Source: Salipaludibacillus neizhouensis
GTDB lineage: Bacteria; Bacillota; Bacilli; Bacillales; Salisediminibacteriaceae
Length of the DNA: 64,000 nucleotides
Direction of reading: 5' to 3'
Assembly (NCBI RefSeq): GCF_002886185.1
Contig: NZ_KZ614147.1
Span: 717,187 to 781,186 of the forward strand
Under the pieces are notes generated by a model, which was not told where the DNA came from, searched no databases, and saw nothing but the letters and a program-made list of their open reading frames with translations. Shown piece by piece: positions 56,539 to 64,000 of the stretch (the stretch's first letter is position 1; each line of letters opens with the position of its first letter). The translations under genes and the position numbers were made by a program.

Positions 56539-59500
56539 TTAGTTAAAGTAGTTCACAAGACCATTAAGAATTCCTTCGGCAGAACGCTGTCGATAAGAAC
56601 TTTGCCGTAATTTAGCGGCATCACCTGTATGATCCATGAAACCAACCTCTAGTAAAGCACTTGGGATTTTTGTTTCACGAATGACGTGGAAGTTTCCTTC
56701 TGCGACCCTTCGATAGTTAGTCCCCAGTTTTGCAATGGTTGCATCTTGTAAAGCATGAGCCAGTTTTTTACTCAGAGCTGCTTCAAATCTAGTGTGATAA
56801 AATGTTTCCGTTCCATTTGCTGTGCCGTTATAGGCATTCGCATGGATACTAACAAATACATCGGCACCAGAAGCATTAGCAATAGCTGATCGTTCTCGTA
56901 GCTCATAAAATACGTCTGTTGACCTTACCATAATAACCGTGGCACCGGCTTCTTCGAGTAGTTTCTGCGCTCGAAGCGTAATATCAAGAATGAGTTCTTT
57001 TTCTTCCATTCCTCCAGCTTGTGCACCAGGATCAGGTCCGCCATGGCCTGCATCAAGAACAATCGTACGTCCACTTAGAGGACCGCTGTTTGGAACAGTG
57101 GCAATAGAAACGAGATCTACATAATTCCCGGATACATAAGCTGTTTTACCATTAAAATTGATTTGGAACCAGCCGCTGGAATGTTGTGATACAACATTTA
57201 CTAGTGCGCCATCTGGTAAAGTTCCTAGTATGCTATAGCTTCCTGATGGTCCGGTTCTAACGTTCAATGTAGAGTTAACATTGATTGTACCTATTTGAAT
57301 CCGATCAGGAAGAGCTTGTTTTTTAGATGCATAGTCTAATTGAATGCTAGCTTGCTTTTCAATAAAGGCATCGATACCAGGTGTGCTCATAATCGTTTCA
57401 TAACGAGCTTGAGCGACAGAGAATCTGCCCTCATTATGCTGGGTTGTCGCCCATGTTAACAAGTTTTGCGCAGCGGCATTGACACCACCTATAAACCGTT
57501 GATCATTCGGATAAAGCAAATATCCATTCGTAAACTTTTCAAGTATTCCAGAAAGAGTTGTTTCTTTTTTAGCTTGATTGTATAAGCTGTCTGCAGAAGG
57601 AACTTTTTCGCCATTTTCGGCGGATGCTAATCGAAACTCTGTCTCATTAATTATCGCGTAATTAACGAGTGGAGCTGCTAAAATTGTTTTATAGCGGTCA
57701 ATCGCAGTCTCAAAGTTACCGTCTGCTTGCTGTCTTGAAGCCCAGTTCAAAAGCGATTGTGCGCCTGAGTTGATCCCTTCGTGGAAACGTTTATCAGTCG
57801 GATAAAGTGTATAACCCTCGATAAAGCCACTTAATTGGTGGGATGCACTGGATTGAGATGATGCATCTGTGTATATTTTATTGGCTGACGGCAACGTAAG
57901 TCCTTTGTCAGCATACGATTTCTTGATTTCAGTTTCTGTTACGAGATCACTATCAAGAACGGGGAGACCTAAAATCGTTTCATAACGATCTAGCGCCGTA
58001 TCATACCGTCCATTTTGGTGCTGAGAGCTAGCCCAGTTTAAGAGATTTCTCGTAGCATTTTTCAGTCCCTTTGCCATCTCTGAATCCCCATCATAGAGCA
58101 GATAGCCTTCTAGGTAAGCAGTTAGGATGCCGGAAGCAGTTGTTTGCTCTTGCGCATACTTTGTATAACTTGCTAGAGTTGGGATTCGTTGATTACTATC
58201 GGCAAAATTTTGCTGAATCTTTGTTAGATCTTGAATTGACTTAGGAACTCCGTTAGTTTCCAGTAATACTTTGTAACGACTTTTTGCTGCGTTGTAATCG
58301 CCTTGTTGATGATACCTCTTCGCTAAGTCGAGAAGAGTTTGTGAGCTAGAAGCAAGTCCTGTTTTAAAGCGAGAGTCATTTGGATAAAATGCATATCCCT
58401 CTTGGTACGCCTCAAACAATCCCGTTGCCGTTCTAATATTTTGTGCTGCCTCGTAAATCACATCGGCGGGACGTTTTCCTTGTTCCGCATTTGCTAGTTT
58501 TGTTTTCGTCTCACTTTCCACTGCAGATGAAAGTGTTGGTGCAGCTAAAATCGCTTCATAACGATCGATCGCTGTCTCGTAATCTGCTAGGTTATGTTTC
58601 CCTATGGCCCATGTTAATAACGAAGCTGCACTTTGATGAACACCATCACGGAAGCGAGTGTCATTCGGATAAAAAGTGTATCCATCGCTGAATAACGCTA
58701 GCTTATGAGAAGCGCGATATTCTTTCACCGCAGACTGGTAGATGGCATCGGCGGATCTTTTCCCAGCTTCAGCAGCAGCCATTAGTGACGTTGCATTTTC
58801 CGTAATATCGGAAGAAACAGATGGCGTGTCGATAATCATTTGATATCGGCTCTTGGCCGTATCAAACTTTCCTTGGTCGTGTTGGCTTTCCGCCCACGAC
58901 AATAAGTTTTTTGCAGCAGTATTTAATCCCTTCTGAAAACGGGAATCTGTTGGGTACCAAGTTAGCGCGGAATGAAAATGGGTAAACAACGCAGAAGCTT
59001 TTGTTTGTTTGTTAGCTTCATCCAATAATGTGTTTGCACTTGGAATGGATTTTTTGTCGTTGGCATACGCCAAGTGTTTCTTCGTTGTTTCATTTAGTAA
59101 TGGCGAAATGCCGGACGTTGCTAGAATTGTTTCATAACGGTCTTTCGCTGTTGCAAAGTCTCCAGCTTGGTGTTTTCCTCGTGCCCAGCTTAAAAGAGAT
59201 TGAGCACTGGATTCAACGCCAGTAATGAACCGACTGTCTTTCGGATAAGCATTCAGACCTTCTGTATACAATTGCAGCTTTCCGGATGCCGTGCGTTCAT
59301 TGGTTGCTTCCGTATAAATCACATCTGCCGAACGTTGCTGGATTGTGACAGAATTGTTCGTCACTTCAGGAGAACTTGGTTCTTTTTCAAGTGCCTCTAA
59401 ACGTTCCTGGATGCTTTGCTCTAAACCTTCAGGTAAAGTTGGAGTGTTTAAAATCGTTTCATACCTGTCCATAGCTGTTTCCACATTGCCTTTTTCTTCT

Positions 59501-60234
59501 TGGGTAACTGCCCAATTGAACAAGTTCTGTGCACTATAGTGAACACCTTCCGTGAAACGTTCGTCTTCAGAAAAGACGTTATAGCCTTCCGTAAAAGCAG
59601 CTAATTTTGCGGAAGCTGTTCTTGCTGCATTAGCCGTCTCATACATCTCATCCGCGATTGGATAAGCTTGTTCTTCCTCTGCGAACTCTTTTTTCCAGGA
59701 AGCTTCTTCTATCAGGTCTTCCGGTACTTCCTTAGAAGCCAAGATTGCCTCATAGTAAGTTATTGCTTCGGGAAAATCGGACTCCAGGTGCTTCTCGGAA
59801 GCTAGTTCCATAGAAGCTACTAGCGTATTATAGAAGTCTGTGAGAAAGGTTTCTTCCTCTTGCCATTCGTCATAACTCTCGTTAAACAAGGTTAAACGAT
59901 CCACATAGGATTCTTCGCTCTCCACCACGGATAGCCATTCTTCATAAGTTGGTTCGGTCGTTTCCTCTTCCACCACTGGAATCTCACTATTTGATTCCGC
60001 ATTTTCTTCTTCGACTACGATAGTTTCATCAGCTTCATTGTCTGAAGCCTCCTCCAAATTAGTTGAAGACTCGACTGTGGTTTCTTCTTGATTTTCCTCG
60101 GAGATATCATCAGAAGATTCATTACTTTCAACTTCAATCTCCTTAATCTCATCATTAGAGTCATTTGCAAAAACAAATGAGGGAGTTAAAGTGATAAGGA
60201 AAGAAAGAAAGACCAGTGTTAATAGTTGTTTCAT
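56539..60234 (-). CDS. Giant secreted N-acetylmuramoyl-L-alanine amidase with tandem helical repeats
   Basis: A 1231-residue secreted enzyme. Signal peptide (1 to about 23), an acidic disordered stretch (to about 95), then about nine repeats of roughly 77 residues, each with a core like RFxxGVxxSAQxLLxWAxxQHxxGxFxTAxDRYETIL; these look TPR-like. Next is an SH3b domain (LNVRTGPSGSYSILG) and a C-terminal Amidase_3 domain with zinc ligands in VLDAGHGGPDPGA, MEEKELIL and SIHANA, and the catalytic Glu in SALLEVGFMDH. It is divergent from the export genes at 60738. The repeats may bind wall or polymer. Confidence 0.9.
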   Translation of the reverse strand: MKQLLTLVFLSFLITLTPSFVFANDSNDEIKEIEVESNESSDDISEENQEETTVESSTNLEEASDNEADETIVVEEENAESNSEIPVVEEETTEPTYEEWLSVVESEESYVDRLTLFNESYDEWQEEETFLTDFYNTLVASMELASEKHLESDFPEAITYYEAILASKEVPEDLIEEASWKKEFAEEEQAYPIADEMYETANAARTASAKLAAFTEGYNVFSEDERFTEGVHYSAQNLFNWAVTQEEKGNVETAMDRYETILNTPTLPEGLEQSIQERLEALEKEPSSPEVTNNSVTIQQRSADVIYTEATNERTASGKLQLYTEGLNAYPKDSRFITGVESSAQSLLSWARGKHQAGDFATAKDRYETILATSGISPLLNETTKKHLAYANDKKSIPSANTLLDEANKQTKASALFTHFHSALTWYPTDSRFQKGLNTAAKNLLSWAESQHDQGKFDTAKSRYQMIIDTPSVSSDITENATSLMAAAEAGKRSADAIYQSAVKEYRASHKLALFSDGYTFYPNDTRFRDGVHQSAASLLTWAIGKHNLADYETAIDRYEAILAAPTLSSAVESETKTKLANAEQGKRPADVIYEAAQNIRTATGLFEAYQEGYAFYPNDSRFKTGLASSSQTLLDLAKRYHQQGDYNAAKSRYKVLLETNGVPKSIQDLTKIQQNFADSNQRIPTLASYTKYAQEQTTASGILTAYLEGYLLYDGDSEMAKGLKNATRNLLNWASSQHQNGRYDTALDRYETILGLPVLDSDLVTETEIKKSYADKGLTLPSANKIYTDASSQSSASHQLSGFIEGYTLYPTDKRFHEGINSGAQSLLNWASRQQADGNFETAIDRYKTILAAPLVNYAIINETEFRLASAENGEKVPSADSLYNQAKKETTLSGILEKFTNGYLLYPNDQRFIGGVNAAAQNLLTWATTQHNEGRFSVAQARYETIMSTPGIDAFIEKQASIQLDYASKKQALPDRIQIGTINVNSTLNVRTGPSGSYSILGTLPDGALVNVVSQHSSGWFQINFNGKTAYVSGNYVDLVSIATVPNSGPLSGRTIVLDAGHGGPDPGAQAGGMEEKELILDITLRAQKLLEEAGATVIMVRSTDVFYELRERSAIANASGADVFVSIHANAYNGTANGTETFYHTRFEAALSKKLAHALQDATIAKLGTNYRRVAEGNFHVIRETKIPSALLEVGFMDHTGDAAKLRQSSYRQRSAEGILNGLVNYFN

Positions 60235-60737
60235 TTAATATCCCCTATCTATTTAATTGAAAGTATTCATGTAAAAGCTGAAAAGGCCTCCTTTCGATTT
60301 TCTTAATGATTAATGATATAATCATTAAAGTAGTTATGGGACGCTAAAAAAAGAGTTTCTCATTACCTAACCTAGTTAAAGTTAGTGAGAGTTCAGGATA
60401 ATAAACATCAAATGCTAGTGGGTATAGAGTGTATTCTTAATAAAATGTCTATTTCGTTGTTTAACAGGAAATATTCACCTTATTGCGACCATTATAATAT
60501 GTAAAACTATAAAAAAAAATGGGTACTTTATATTTTAATTGTTTAAATTTGTCGTTTTATAGTAGGATATTACGCTTATTACATACATAAATCGATGTTT
60601 TTAAAAGAGAGATAACTCAAAGAATCCAATGGATAATCGTGAAGGAATCATTCAAAAGACCCTATCCTTCATAATAATATTGACGTATATTAATATCGGT
60701 AATAAAACCTAGGAATAAGCGCAATAATAGAATTTAT
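60235..60737 (+). promoter_or_regulatory. Divergent spacer between amidase and export genes
   Basis: AT-rich 500 bp. A candidate rightward sigma-A promoter is TTGACG (60680-60685), 17 bases, TAAAAC (60703-60708). Little else was recognised. Confidence 0.35.
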
Positions 60738-61541
60738 ATGAAACAGGCGGTGTCAGTTTTCGTGATGAAAAATTATTTGCAAGAGATGATGAAAAGAAAA
60801 GATTTGTTAATTTATTTAGTGAAATCCGGATTGAAAGCAGAAAACCGAAATAGTTACCTTGGCTATTTCTGGTGGTTGTTAGACCCTTTATTGAATGTTC
60901 TTGTTTATTATTTTCTAGTCGTTGTCATTTTAGAGCGTGGCGGAGAAAATTATGCCGTTTATTTAGTCATCGGGTTAGTTTCATGGAGATGGATGACGGC
61001 AACGATCAACACGTCTTCCAAATCGATACTTAAATATTCATCGATTATAAACCAAGTGTATTTGCCAAAATCAATATTCCCGCTGGCAGTGTCATCCACG
61101 CAATTATTTAATTTCTCTTTCGGTTTAGTTGTCATTGGAGGATTCCTAGCTGTCTTTGGAGTAATACCGGGGTGGCAAATTGTGTTCTTGCCAATCATTA
61201 TCCTTATCCAGTTGCTTTTATTGTTAGCGATTGGACTATTTATTTCATATGTAACGGTGTTTATTAGAGACATTGATAATATTCTACCGCATATCATGCG
61301 TTTATTTTTCTATGCTTCCCCTATTATATGGGAAGGAAGCCGACTTCCGGAACGGTATGACTGGGTAGTTGCCATTAATCCAGTCGCAATTATCATAAAC
61401 TCCTACCGTGATGTCTTGATGTATCAGTCACTTCCGGATTTCACCAGCTTACTTGTTATCGGTGTATCATCCATTGTAGCGATTGTTGGAATGATTTTTT
61501 ATTACAGTAAAAATGAGTACAAAATTATAAAGGCTTTATAA
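60738..61541 (+). CDS. ABC-2 type polymer export permease, TagG-like
   Basis: Membrane half of a polysaccharide or teichoic-acid exporter, 267 residues with about six helices. The N-terminal NSYLGYFWWLLDPLLNVLVYY region and C-terminal FFYASPIIWEGSRLPERY are typical of the TagG/RfbA/KpsM family. The start is uncertain: ATG 60738 has no clear ribosome binding site, and ATG 60765 is an alternative. Fifteen bases separate its stop from the ATPase gene. The exported polymer is not known. Confidence 0.85.
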   Translation: MKQAVSVFVMKNYLQEMMKRKDLLIYLVKSGLKAENRNSYLGYFWWLLDPLLNVLVYYFLVVVILERGGENYAVYLVIGLVSWRWMTATINTSSKSILKYSSIINQVYLPKSIFPLAVSSTQLFNFSFGLVVIGGFLAVFGVIPGWQIVFLPIIILIQLLLLLAIGLFISYVTVFIRDIDNILPHIMRLFFYASPIIWEGSRLPERYDWVVAINPVAIIINSYRDVLMYQSLPDFTSLLVIGVSSIVAIVGMIFYYSKNEYKIIKAL

Positions 61542-61556
61542 AATGAGGGTAACGTG

Positions 61557-63095
61557 ATGAAAAATGTGAGAGAAGAAATGACAGTAGCATCAAATGAAGC
61601 AAGAGAAGTAATTGTTGAGTCCGGTAACATGGGCGTCTCCTTCAAGACTGGACTAAAAAAAGATGATTACAAATCAAAAGTGATCAATCTTCTGACAAAA
61701 AAGGAAAAGAAAAAGAAGAGCAAAACAATATGGCCATTGAAGGATATCAGTTTCCAAGGCTATAAAGGGGAAGTTCTCGGGATCATCGGGTCAAATGGTT
61801 CCGGAAAAACAACACTTTGTAAAGTAATCTCAGGAATTCTGCAACCGGATAAAGGGGAAATGTTTGTAGATGGGAAAGTATCTGCACTTTTTTCCTATGG
61901 GATGGGGTTCAGTAAAGAACTGACTGGCCGGGAAAACGTTTATTTAAATGGAATGATGCTCGGACTGGAAAAAGAAAAAATTAATCAATTTATCGAGGAG
62001 ATCCATGAGTTTTCAGGACTTGGGTTATTTATGGACCAGCCGATGAAATATTATTCAAGCGGGATGAAAGCGAGACTAGGATTTAGTGTCGCTTCTTATT
62101 TAGAGCCGGAAATCCTCATTCTTGATGAAGCCTTAAACACGGGTGATAAAGAATTTAGTGATAAAGCAGCGGTTAAGATACAAGAACTCGTAAAAAAAGC
62201 GAAGATGGTCATTATTGTGACGCACAGCTTAGGATTTGCGGAGAAAAACTGTGATCGCTTAATCTGGTTGGAAAAGGGTGCTGTAAGAGAAACCGGTGTC
62301 CCTAAAGAAGTGATTCAGCATTACAAAGATTCACAGCCGGTCCGACCGAAAAAACCAAAGAAAAGCTTAGACTTGAAAAAGACGGAAACGACCATCAAAG
62401 ACAATTCTGTCGTAAAGGCCGAGAATGTCAGTGTCTCGTACCGGTTGAATAAAGAGAAGTTCTGGGCCTTGAAAAACGTTAGCTTTGATATAAAAGAAGG
62501 CGAAATTGTCGGGATTATCGGCCACAATGGCGCTGGGAAAAGCACGTTATGCAGGGTTCTGACGAAAATATTGGATCCTGAAGAAGGAAAGGTTCACCTT
62601 CAAGGGGAAACCTCCGCCTTGTTAGGATATGGAACAGGATTTAATGCCCAGTTAAGTGGAATGGATAACATCTATTTAAACGGAATGTTACTCGGAATGC
62701 CTTTACAAAAAGTGAAAGCAAACGTAGAAGAAATTAAAAGTTTCTCCGAATTAGGGAAGAAAATTCATCAACCTGTGAAAGAATACTCCAGTGGCATGCA
62801 AGCAAGATTAGGTTTCAGCATCGCAGCTACGTTACAACCGGATATCTTTATTATCGACGAAGCACTATCGACAGGAGATATGGCATTTAGGCAAAAGGCG
62901 ACGGAGAAGATTCAAGAGATGATTGAAAGCGCAAAAGCAGTCATCGTCGTCACACACAGTATGAAATTCGTGGAAACAGTCTGTTCCAGAGCGATATGGT
63001 TTGAAAAGGGTGAGGTTGTTTTTGACGGGGATCCTCAAGAAGCGGTTAAAAGATATGAGGAACGAGTCAATAAAAAGTCAAACAGTAAAAAATAG
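61557..63095 (+). CDS. Polymer-export ABC ATPase with two fused TagH-like domains
   Basis: A 512-residue cytoplasmic ATPase containing two complete nucleotide-binding domains, each of TagH type. Domain 1 (about 20-250) has Walker A GSNGSGKTT, signature YSSGMKARLGFS and Walker B ILILDEAL. Domain 2 (about 285-505) has GHNGAGKST, YSSGMQARLGFS and IFIIDEAL. Partners of TagG are usually single-domain proteins that dimerise. Both sites look intact. ATG 61557 follows GAGGG (61545-61549); the in-frame GTG at 61554 is closer to that site than usual. Confidence 0.9.
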   Translation: MKNVREEMTVASNEAREVIVESGNMGVSFKTGLKKDDYKSKVINLLTKKEKKKKSKTIWPLKDISFQGYKGEVLGIIGSNGSGKTTLCKVISGILQPDKGEMFVDGKVSALFSYGMGFSKELTGRENVYLNGMMLGLEKEKINQFIEEIHEFSGLGLFMDQPMKYYSSGMKARLGFSVASYLEPEILILDEALNTGDKEFSDKAAVKIQELVKKAKMVIIVTHSLGFAEKNCDRLIWLEKGAVRETGVPKEVIQHYKDSQPVRPKKPKKSLDLKKTETTIKDNSVVKAENVSVSYRLNKEKFWALKNVSFDIKEGEIVGIIGHNGAGKSTLCRVLTKILDPEEGKVHLQGETSALLGYGTGFNAQLSGMDNIYLNGMLLGMPLQKVKANVEEIKSFSELGKKIHQPVKEYSSGMQARLGFSIAATLQPDIFIIDEALSTGDMAFRQKATEKIQEMIESAKAVIVVTHSMKFVETVCSRAIWFEKGEVVFDGDPQEAVKRYEERVNKKSNSKK

Positions 63096-63113
63096 GATCG
63101 AAGGTGTGTATGA

Positions 63114-64000
63114 ATGAAAAAGATACTGGCTCTACTTTCTAAAATGATTCATTGGATCTTGTACAAACGATTAAATACAAAACAAAAAAAGTACGTGGCT
63201 AACATGCTTACTGAACAGCAAAAAGAAGGGATAAAGCGACTTTTCAGAAAAGCAGCTATCCCTAATAAAGACGGGATGTATATGGGGCGGATCGACCGGG
63301 CGAAATACAAGCTGAGAAACCTCGGATTTGAAGCAAAAGCAGTCGAAGATTTAGAGAGTGTCCTGGAAGAAGTAGACTCTCCCTATTTTAAAAGATTGGC
63401 CGCTTGGGAGCTTGCTTTATGGTATGCGAACAAGCAAACCGTCGAAGGCGCAGAAAAGAGTTTAACCTATATTCCCCTGGCATTAGATGGAGAGAAAGAT
63501 AAAGAACACCTAAGACAAATTTCCATTGTTACAGCGGAATGCTTGGATCGAATGAATCATAAAGGAAAAGCACTAGATGCACTGAACCGTGTCTTATATA
63601 AAGAACAGCACCCGGATCTTTATCTTGCCTTATCGAATATAGAGAGCAAGGAAGAAAATAAGCTGGAAAAAATAAACAAGATGTTCACTTCGTTTGGATT
63701 AAGGAATGTAGCCCTGGAAAAATCCGAGACGAAAACTGCCTATGACCGGTTGATTACAGTACCCGACACAGTTGCTTTTAAAGAAGAGAAAGAGAATCCG
63801 AAAGTCACGGTCATTATGCCGGTTTATCATGCTGAAGAATTGATCCATACGGCGATCCAATCGATACTCTCTCAAACTTGGAAAAACCTAGAAGTGATTG
63901 TCGTCGATGATTGTAGCAGTGACAATACTTTTTCAGTCGCACAGTCCTACGAACAAAAAGATAGTCGAGTGAAAGTAATCAAAACAGACGTTAATGGCGG
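63114..64000 (+). CDS. Family 2 glycosyltransferase, 3' truncated by window edge
   Basis: Open to the right edge (at least 295 residues). The first 215 residues are helical and TPR-like (for example LAAWELALWYANKQ and KGKALDALNRVLY). A GT-A family 2 domain starts near residue 230 with KVTVIMPVYHAEELIHTAIQ and carries VIVVDDCSSDNT, the nucleotide-binding acidic motif. ATG 63114 is 18 bp after the ATPase stop with AAGGTG upstream. It probably builds the polymer exported by the two upstream proteins. Confidence 0.85.
   Translation, partial: MKKILALLSKMIHWILYKRLNTKQKKYVANMLTEQQKEGIKRLFRKAAIPNKDGMYMGRIDRAKYKLRNLGFEAKAVEDLESVLEEVDSPYFKRLAAWELALWYANKQTVEGAEKSLTYIPLALDGEKDKEHLRQISIVTAECLDRMNHKGKALDALNRVLYKEQHPDLYLALSNIESKEENKLEKINKMFTSFGLRNVALEKSETKTAYDRLITVPDTVAFKEEKENPKVTVIMPVYHAEELIHTAIQSILSQTWKNLEVIVVDDCSSDNTFSVAQSYEQKDSRVKVIKTDVNG

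Overview
The window is chromosomal DNA from an endospore-forming, flagellated Firmicute of the family Bacillaceae. This follows from sporulation genes (spoIID, spoIIQ, spoIIID), flagellar genes (flhO, flhP), strong Shine-Dalgarno sites with GTG and TTG starts, and a gene order that largely follows the ywlB-to-fabZ region of Bacillus subtilis. The ATP synthase carries sequence marks known from alkaliphilic Bacillus: a Lys in subunit a next to the essential Arg region, and the PxxExxP motif in subunit c. A moderately alkaliphilic or haloalkaliphilic species is therefore likely. No rRNA, tRNA, CRISPR array, prophage or complete insertion sequence was seen.

Layout. 1-8250: ywlB (cut by the window edge), ywlC, mntP, ywlE, a chemotaxis receptor gene broken by an in-frame TGA, rpiB, ywlG, glyA and upp, with a DnaA-box cluster around the ywlB-ywlC junction. 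8290-11560: a Cys-rich unknown gene and a Vpr-type secreted protease. 11770-19540: a complete atp operon (atpZ-I-B-E-F-H-A-G-D-C) with structured spacers. 19569-20822: six tandem units of exactly 91 bp, each built on a GTAGGTGCTAC hairpin, next to a REP-associated tyrosine transposase (RAYT). After about 1 kb without genes, 21861-32390 holds an 11-subunit complex I operon (nuoABCDHIJKLMN, without the NADH-oxidising nuoEFG).

33272-44050: ywzB, murAA, spoIID, spoIIQ, spoIIID, mbl, flhO, flhP, an EpuA-like membrane protein and fabZ. These are envelope, morphogenesis and sporulation functions, interrupted by a second 91-bp repeat array and several other palindrome families. 44375-46532: a V4R-STAS protein and uvsE on the minus strand. 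46963-48662: five tandem paralogous genes for small acidic lipoproteins. 48939-56133: a small unknown gene, three secreted PG-binding/NlpC-P60 hydrolases and a SulP transporter. 56539-64000: a 1231-residue amidase with about nine repeats, followed divergently by a polymer-export ABC permease, an ATPase with two fused nucleotide-binding domains, and the start of a glycosyltransferase.

The genes fall into three groups: energy conversion (atp and nuo), cell-envelope growth and sporulation (murAA to fabZ), and surface-polymer and wall remodelling (49-64 kb). The most unusual layer is the repeat landscape. At least five dispersed palindromic families occupy most intergenic spaces, and one of them sits beside a candidate RAYT. 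Positions were read by eye and promoter calls are pattern matches only.
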